Source: an uncultured Collinsella sp. (GTDB taxonomy: Bacteria; Actinomycetota; Coriobacteriia; Coriobacteriales; Coriobacteriaceae). Taken from it: 7,308 bases of DNA. The stretch is from contig URNM01000094.1 of NCBI GenBank assembly GCA_900549185.1, positions 1-7,308 of the forward strand, given 5' to 3'. The notes below the pieces were generated by a model, which worked only from the letters and a program-made list of their open reading frames with translations, did no database searches and was not told the origin of the DNA. Of the stretch, positions 5,541 to 7,308 are shown in pieces. Each line of letters begins with the position of its first letter. Positions within the stretch are counted from its first letter, which is position 1. A program made the position numbers and the translations under genes.

Positions 5541-6848
5541 ATGAGCAAGACAATAGTTAGGCCCACGCTATCGCTGGGCAACCACATCTATCTGTATCGC
5601 CTGCTGCGCGATGCGATTGGATGCGGCAAGCAAACGTTTATGACGCAGGTCGAGGAGGCACTCGCCGCTGGTGACATGGCCGCTTATGACCTGGGCTTTG
5701 AGTCCACGCGCGAGCTGCTCGAGGAGCTCGACGACTTCATTAAGCTGACCGTCTTTAAGGGCGGTCGCCTGTATGCCACCGTCATCGCCAACGAGGCCTG
5801 GGATGCCGCCCTTGCCAAAGGCGAGGACAAGCCCAAGGCTGCCAAGGGCGCCAAGCAGTCCTACAAAAAGAAAAAGCGCGGAGAGAAGGACCTCAAGGCC
5901 GTGCGCCCCAAGCACGTTAAGCGTCCCGAGCCCGAAGCCATGGTTGAAGTCGTGCCAGAACCCGAGCCCGAGGCAGAGATCGAAGTCGCTATTGAGGTAA
6001 CGGCAGAAGCCGAAACCTCAATCGCCGCCACGACCGATCCCGAAGCCATATCCGAGCAGGAAGCCACTGCGGAGCTCAACGAGACTCCCGAGTCGACAAC
6101 CGAAGAAGCCGCCGAGCAGCCCGAGACGCCTGCGTTCCAAAACAGCGATGCCTTTGGCGACGAGGCCGAGGACGATCAGTCCGACGAGCCCGCCGATCAA
6201 GACACTACCGAGTCGGTGCCGGAGCCCGAGACGCCGCAGCCCGCCATCTCGCTCACGGTCGTCTATGACCCCGAGAACGCAAACGCCGGCATCACCACCA
6301 TGGCATCCACGCCCATCGAGACAAAGTCGAGCGTCGAGAACGAGAACGCGACGCAGGTTGAGGTTGAAACTGCAGTTACAGACGCGCCCGTCACCGTAGA
6401 GCCCGCAGATTCCACGATCAAGCCGAAAACGACGCCGGAGCCCGCACCCGTCATCGAATCCGTGCCCACCGCTGCTTGCGACCAAATTCCCGCACCGGCA
6501 CCGGCTTCGGCACCCGCAGCGGCCCCAACCCCCGCACCTGCAGCACCGACCATCCCTGAGGATTTCCCCATCGATTTCGCAACCGAGGTCTTCTGCCCCG
6601 GCCCGTTGCTACACCAGCTATCGACCTATCTCCCCTACGGCGCCGACACCCTCGGCATTGTCGGCGAGTACTACTGGATCGCCCGCGAGCGCGGTACCAT
6701 CGAGGCCGCGCGAAACCGCGCAAGCTTCCCTCTGCGCTACACGCAGGCCGGCGAGCGCCGCGAGGTTACCGTGCGCATCCGCCGCAACACCACCGGCGGT
6801 CTCGGAGCCGCCTGGACCATCGATAAAGTCGAAGAATCCGAACAATAA
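5541..6848 (+). CDS. Modular protein: winged-helix-like N-terminus, long disordered linker, conserved C-terminal domain
   Basis: A 435-residue soluble protein of unknown function; no signal peptide or membrane helix is seen. Residues 1-92 form a compact domain. Its second half (about 50-82: LGFESTRELLEELDDF, then a KGGRLYATV strand) resembles the helix-plus-wing layout of OST-HTH/LOTUS domains, which is only a tentative resemblance. Residues 93-128 are strongly basic with a KKKKRGEK run, suggesting nucleic-acid contact. Residues 129-310 are acidic and Glu/Pro/Thr/Ala-rich, and 317-336 is a Pro-Ala hinge (PAPASAPAAAPTPAP); both are probably unstructured. A second folded domain (about 339-432) has a PIDFATEVFCPGPLLHQLSTYL start, GEYYWIARERGT, FPLRY and a final AAWTIDKVEE. 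The ATG at 5541 is chosen for its AAGAGGAG site. The gene probably has its own promoter after the 5436 hairpin and ends at the terminator at 6851. A nucleic-acid-binding role is inference. Confidence 0.85.
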   Translation: MSKTIVRPTLSLGNHIYLYRLLRDAIGCGKQTFMTQVEEALAAGDMAAYDLGFESTRELLEELDDFIKLTVFKGGRLYATVIANEAWDAALAKGEDKPKAAKGAKQSYKKKKRGEKDLKAVRPKHVKRPEPEAMVEVVPEPEPEAEIEVAIEVTAEAETSIAATTDPEAISEQEATAELNETPESTTEEAAEQPETPAFQNSDAFGDEAEDDQSDEPADQDTTESVPEPETPQPAISLTVVYDPENANAGITTMASTPIETKSSVENENATQVEVETAVTDAPVTVEPADSTIKPKTTPEPAPVIESVPTAACDQIPAPAPASAPAAAPTPAPAAPTIPEDFPIDFATEVFCPGPLLHQLSTYLPYGADTLGIVGEYYWIARERGTIEAARNRASFPLRYTQAGERREVTVRIRRNTTGGLGAAWTIDKVEESEQ

Positions 6849-6850
6849 CG

Positions 6851-6890
6851 AAAAGCGGCTCAAATCCCGACTAGGATTTGAGCCGCTTTT
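6851..6890. terminator. Perfect bidirectional intrinsic terminator
   Basis: The arms 6851-6867 and 6874-6890 are perfect 17-bp complements around a CGACTA loop, running from AAAA to TTTT. It starts two bases after the stop of the 5541 gene and works for the plus strand (U run 6887-6890, continued by ATT). The A run at its left end gives a U run on the minus strand as well, so it may also end read-through from ettA. Confidence 0.93.
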
Positions 6891-6925
6891 ATTAGCATTC
6901 ATCGATGTTTCGTGACAAACAGCGA

Positions 6926-7025
6926 GCGGGCCGCAAGTGCCCCAGGTTGCCGTGAAAGAGGAGCGACGCGTACTTCGGTACGCGAGCGACGGTTTGAACG
7001 GCAAGATGGGGTGCTTACGGCCCGC
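6926..7025. ncRNA. Candidate structured RNA or palindromic repeat element
   Basis: Two 28-nt arms (6926-6953 and 6998-7025) pair end to end. In plus-strand RNA, 23 positions are Watson-Crick, two are G-U and three are mismatches (one C-A and a two-base internal loop). The 44-nt interior carries a second perfect hairpin, CGCGTAC-TTCG-GTACGCG (6967-6984), with the very stable cUUCGg tetraloop. This is flanked by unpaired purine-rich GAAAGAGGAGCGA (6954-6966) and AGCGACGGTTTGA (6985-6997). The tetraloop and G-U pairs favour the plus-strand reading. No promoter is evident, and it lies between the terminator at 6851 and the ettA stop codon. It may be an RNA gene, a 3'-UTR element of ettA, or a dispersed intergenic repeat. 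CAGCG occurs one base outside each arm. Confidence 0.5.
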
Positions 7026-7038
7026 GCAGCGTCGAGCA

Positions 7039-7066
7039 GTTACGCGGTTTGGTAAAACCGCGTAAC
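7039..7066. other. Perfect 12-bp hairpin just after ettA
   Basis: GTTACGCGGTTT (7039-7050) and AAACCGCGTAAC (7055-7066) form a perfect 12-bp stem with a 4-nt loop, starting three bases after the ettA stop codon on the minus strand. Neither strand has a U run after it, so it is not a standard intrinsic terminator. It could protect the ettA mRNA 3' end, assist Rho-dependent ending, or be a decayed terminator. Confidence 0.6.
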
Positions 7067-7069
7067 AAA

Positions 7070-7258
7070 TTAGTCACGCGTCAGCTTGCGGTGAATACGA
7101 TGCGGCTGGGCTGCGTCCTCGCCCAGGCGCTCGATGCGGTTGGCCTGATAGGCCTCGAAGTTGCCCTCGAACCAATACCAGTTGCCCGGATTTTCGTCGG
7201 TGCCCTCCCACGCCAGAATGTGCGTGGCGACGCGGTCCAGGAACATACGGTCGTGGCT
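7070..7258 (-). CDS. ettA: ABC-F ATPase EttA (energy-dependent translational throttle), C-terminal fragment
   Basis: Only the last 62 residues of this ~555-residue protein are present; the 5' part is cut off by the library adapter. The fragment begins with SHDRMFLDRVATHIL, the H-loop of the second ABC ATPase domain (switch His at residue 2, Asp-Arg following). It continues with FEGNFEAYQANRIERLGEDAAQPHRIHRKLTRD, the characteristic EttA C-terminal signature: WFEGNF, then RLGxDAxxPxRI. EttA binds the ribosomal E site and gates the first steps of elongation according to ATP/ADP level; this is family knowledge from E. coli. The true upstream residues are unknown, and any reading that begins with a MYKRQ-like peptide is translated adapter. 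The gene converges with the 5541 gene across a 221-base structured spacer. Confidence 0.9.
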   Translation of the reverse strand, partial: SHDRMFLDRVATHILAWEGTDENPGNWYWFEGNFEAYQANRIERLGEDAAQPHRIHRKLTRD

Positions 7259-7308
7259 CTGTCTCTTATACACATCTGACGCTGCCGACGACTAGTCGAG
7301 TGTAGATC
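7259..7308 (-). other. Nextera/Tn5 Read-1 adapter with i5 index and partial P5 (library artefact)
   Basis: Bases 7259-7277 are the reverse complement of the Tn5 mosaic end, and 7278-7291 complete the Read-1 arm. Bases 7292-7299 (CTAGTCGA, i.e. index TCGACTAG) sit where an i5 index belongs. Bases 7300-7308 (GTGTAGATC) match the start of the reverse-complemented P5 flow-cell adapter. None of this is genomic. Confidence 0.98.

Noticed and set aside
1..7308. Terminal inverted repeats suggesting a composite transposon
   Set aside because: The repeats are Tn5 mosaic ends within Nextera adapter, with index and P5 sequence at the right end, and no transposase gene lies between them.

Overview
The window is a 7.2-kb piece of high-GC (about 60%) bacterial chromosome flanked on both sides by leftover Nextera/Tn5 library adapter (1-32 and 7259-7308). 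Real genomic sequence is therefore about 33-7258, and the genes at both ends are cut by the library process, not by biology. The proteins, the GC-rich codon use and the terminator style suggest a Coriobacteriia gut actinobacterium, most likely Collinsella or a close relative. This is an inference from general familiarity; no marker gene proves it.

Minus strand, read right to left: the 3' end of an EttA-type ABC-F ATPase (7070-7258); a complete glutamine-dependent NAD+ synthetase (2274-4253); a complete fold-type I PLP aminotransferase resembling the LL-diaminopimelate aminotransferase group (991-2154); and an L-lactate dehydrogenase missing its C-terminus (33-787). The last three lie in tandem but are separated by hairpins. 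A strong intrinsic terminator sits between nadE and the aminotransferase, only 18 nt before the aminotransferase start codon. A 14-bp hairpin lies just upstream of ldh. These genes are therefore probably separate or attenuated units, not one simple operon.

Plus strand: two genes of unknown function lie between nadE and ettA. The first (4457-5401) encodes a membrane protein with a long Ser/Thr/Gly/Asn/Gln-rich tail. The second (5541-6848) encodes a modular protein: a small N-terminal domain that looks winged-helix/LOTUS-like, a lysine-rich stretch, about 200 residues of acidic and Pro/Ala-rich linker, and a conserved-looking C-terminal domain. Each is followed by an intrinsic terminator-like hairpin.

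The 221 bases between the second plus-strand gene and ettA hold the most unusual non-coding sequence. There is a perfect 17-bp bidirectional terminator, then a ~100-nt long-stem element capped by a cUUCGg tetraloop hairpin with unpaired purine-rich internal segments (candidate structured RNA or dispersed palindromic repeat), then a perfect 12-bp hairpin right after the ettA stop codon. No CRISPR array, tRNA, rRNA, prophage or transposase gene is visible. Functionally, the recognised genes are housekeeping: NAD supply, lactate fermentation, amino-acid or cell-wall precursor metabolism, and translation control.
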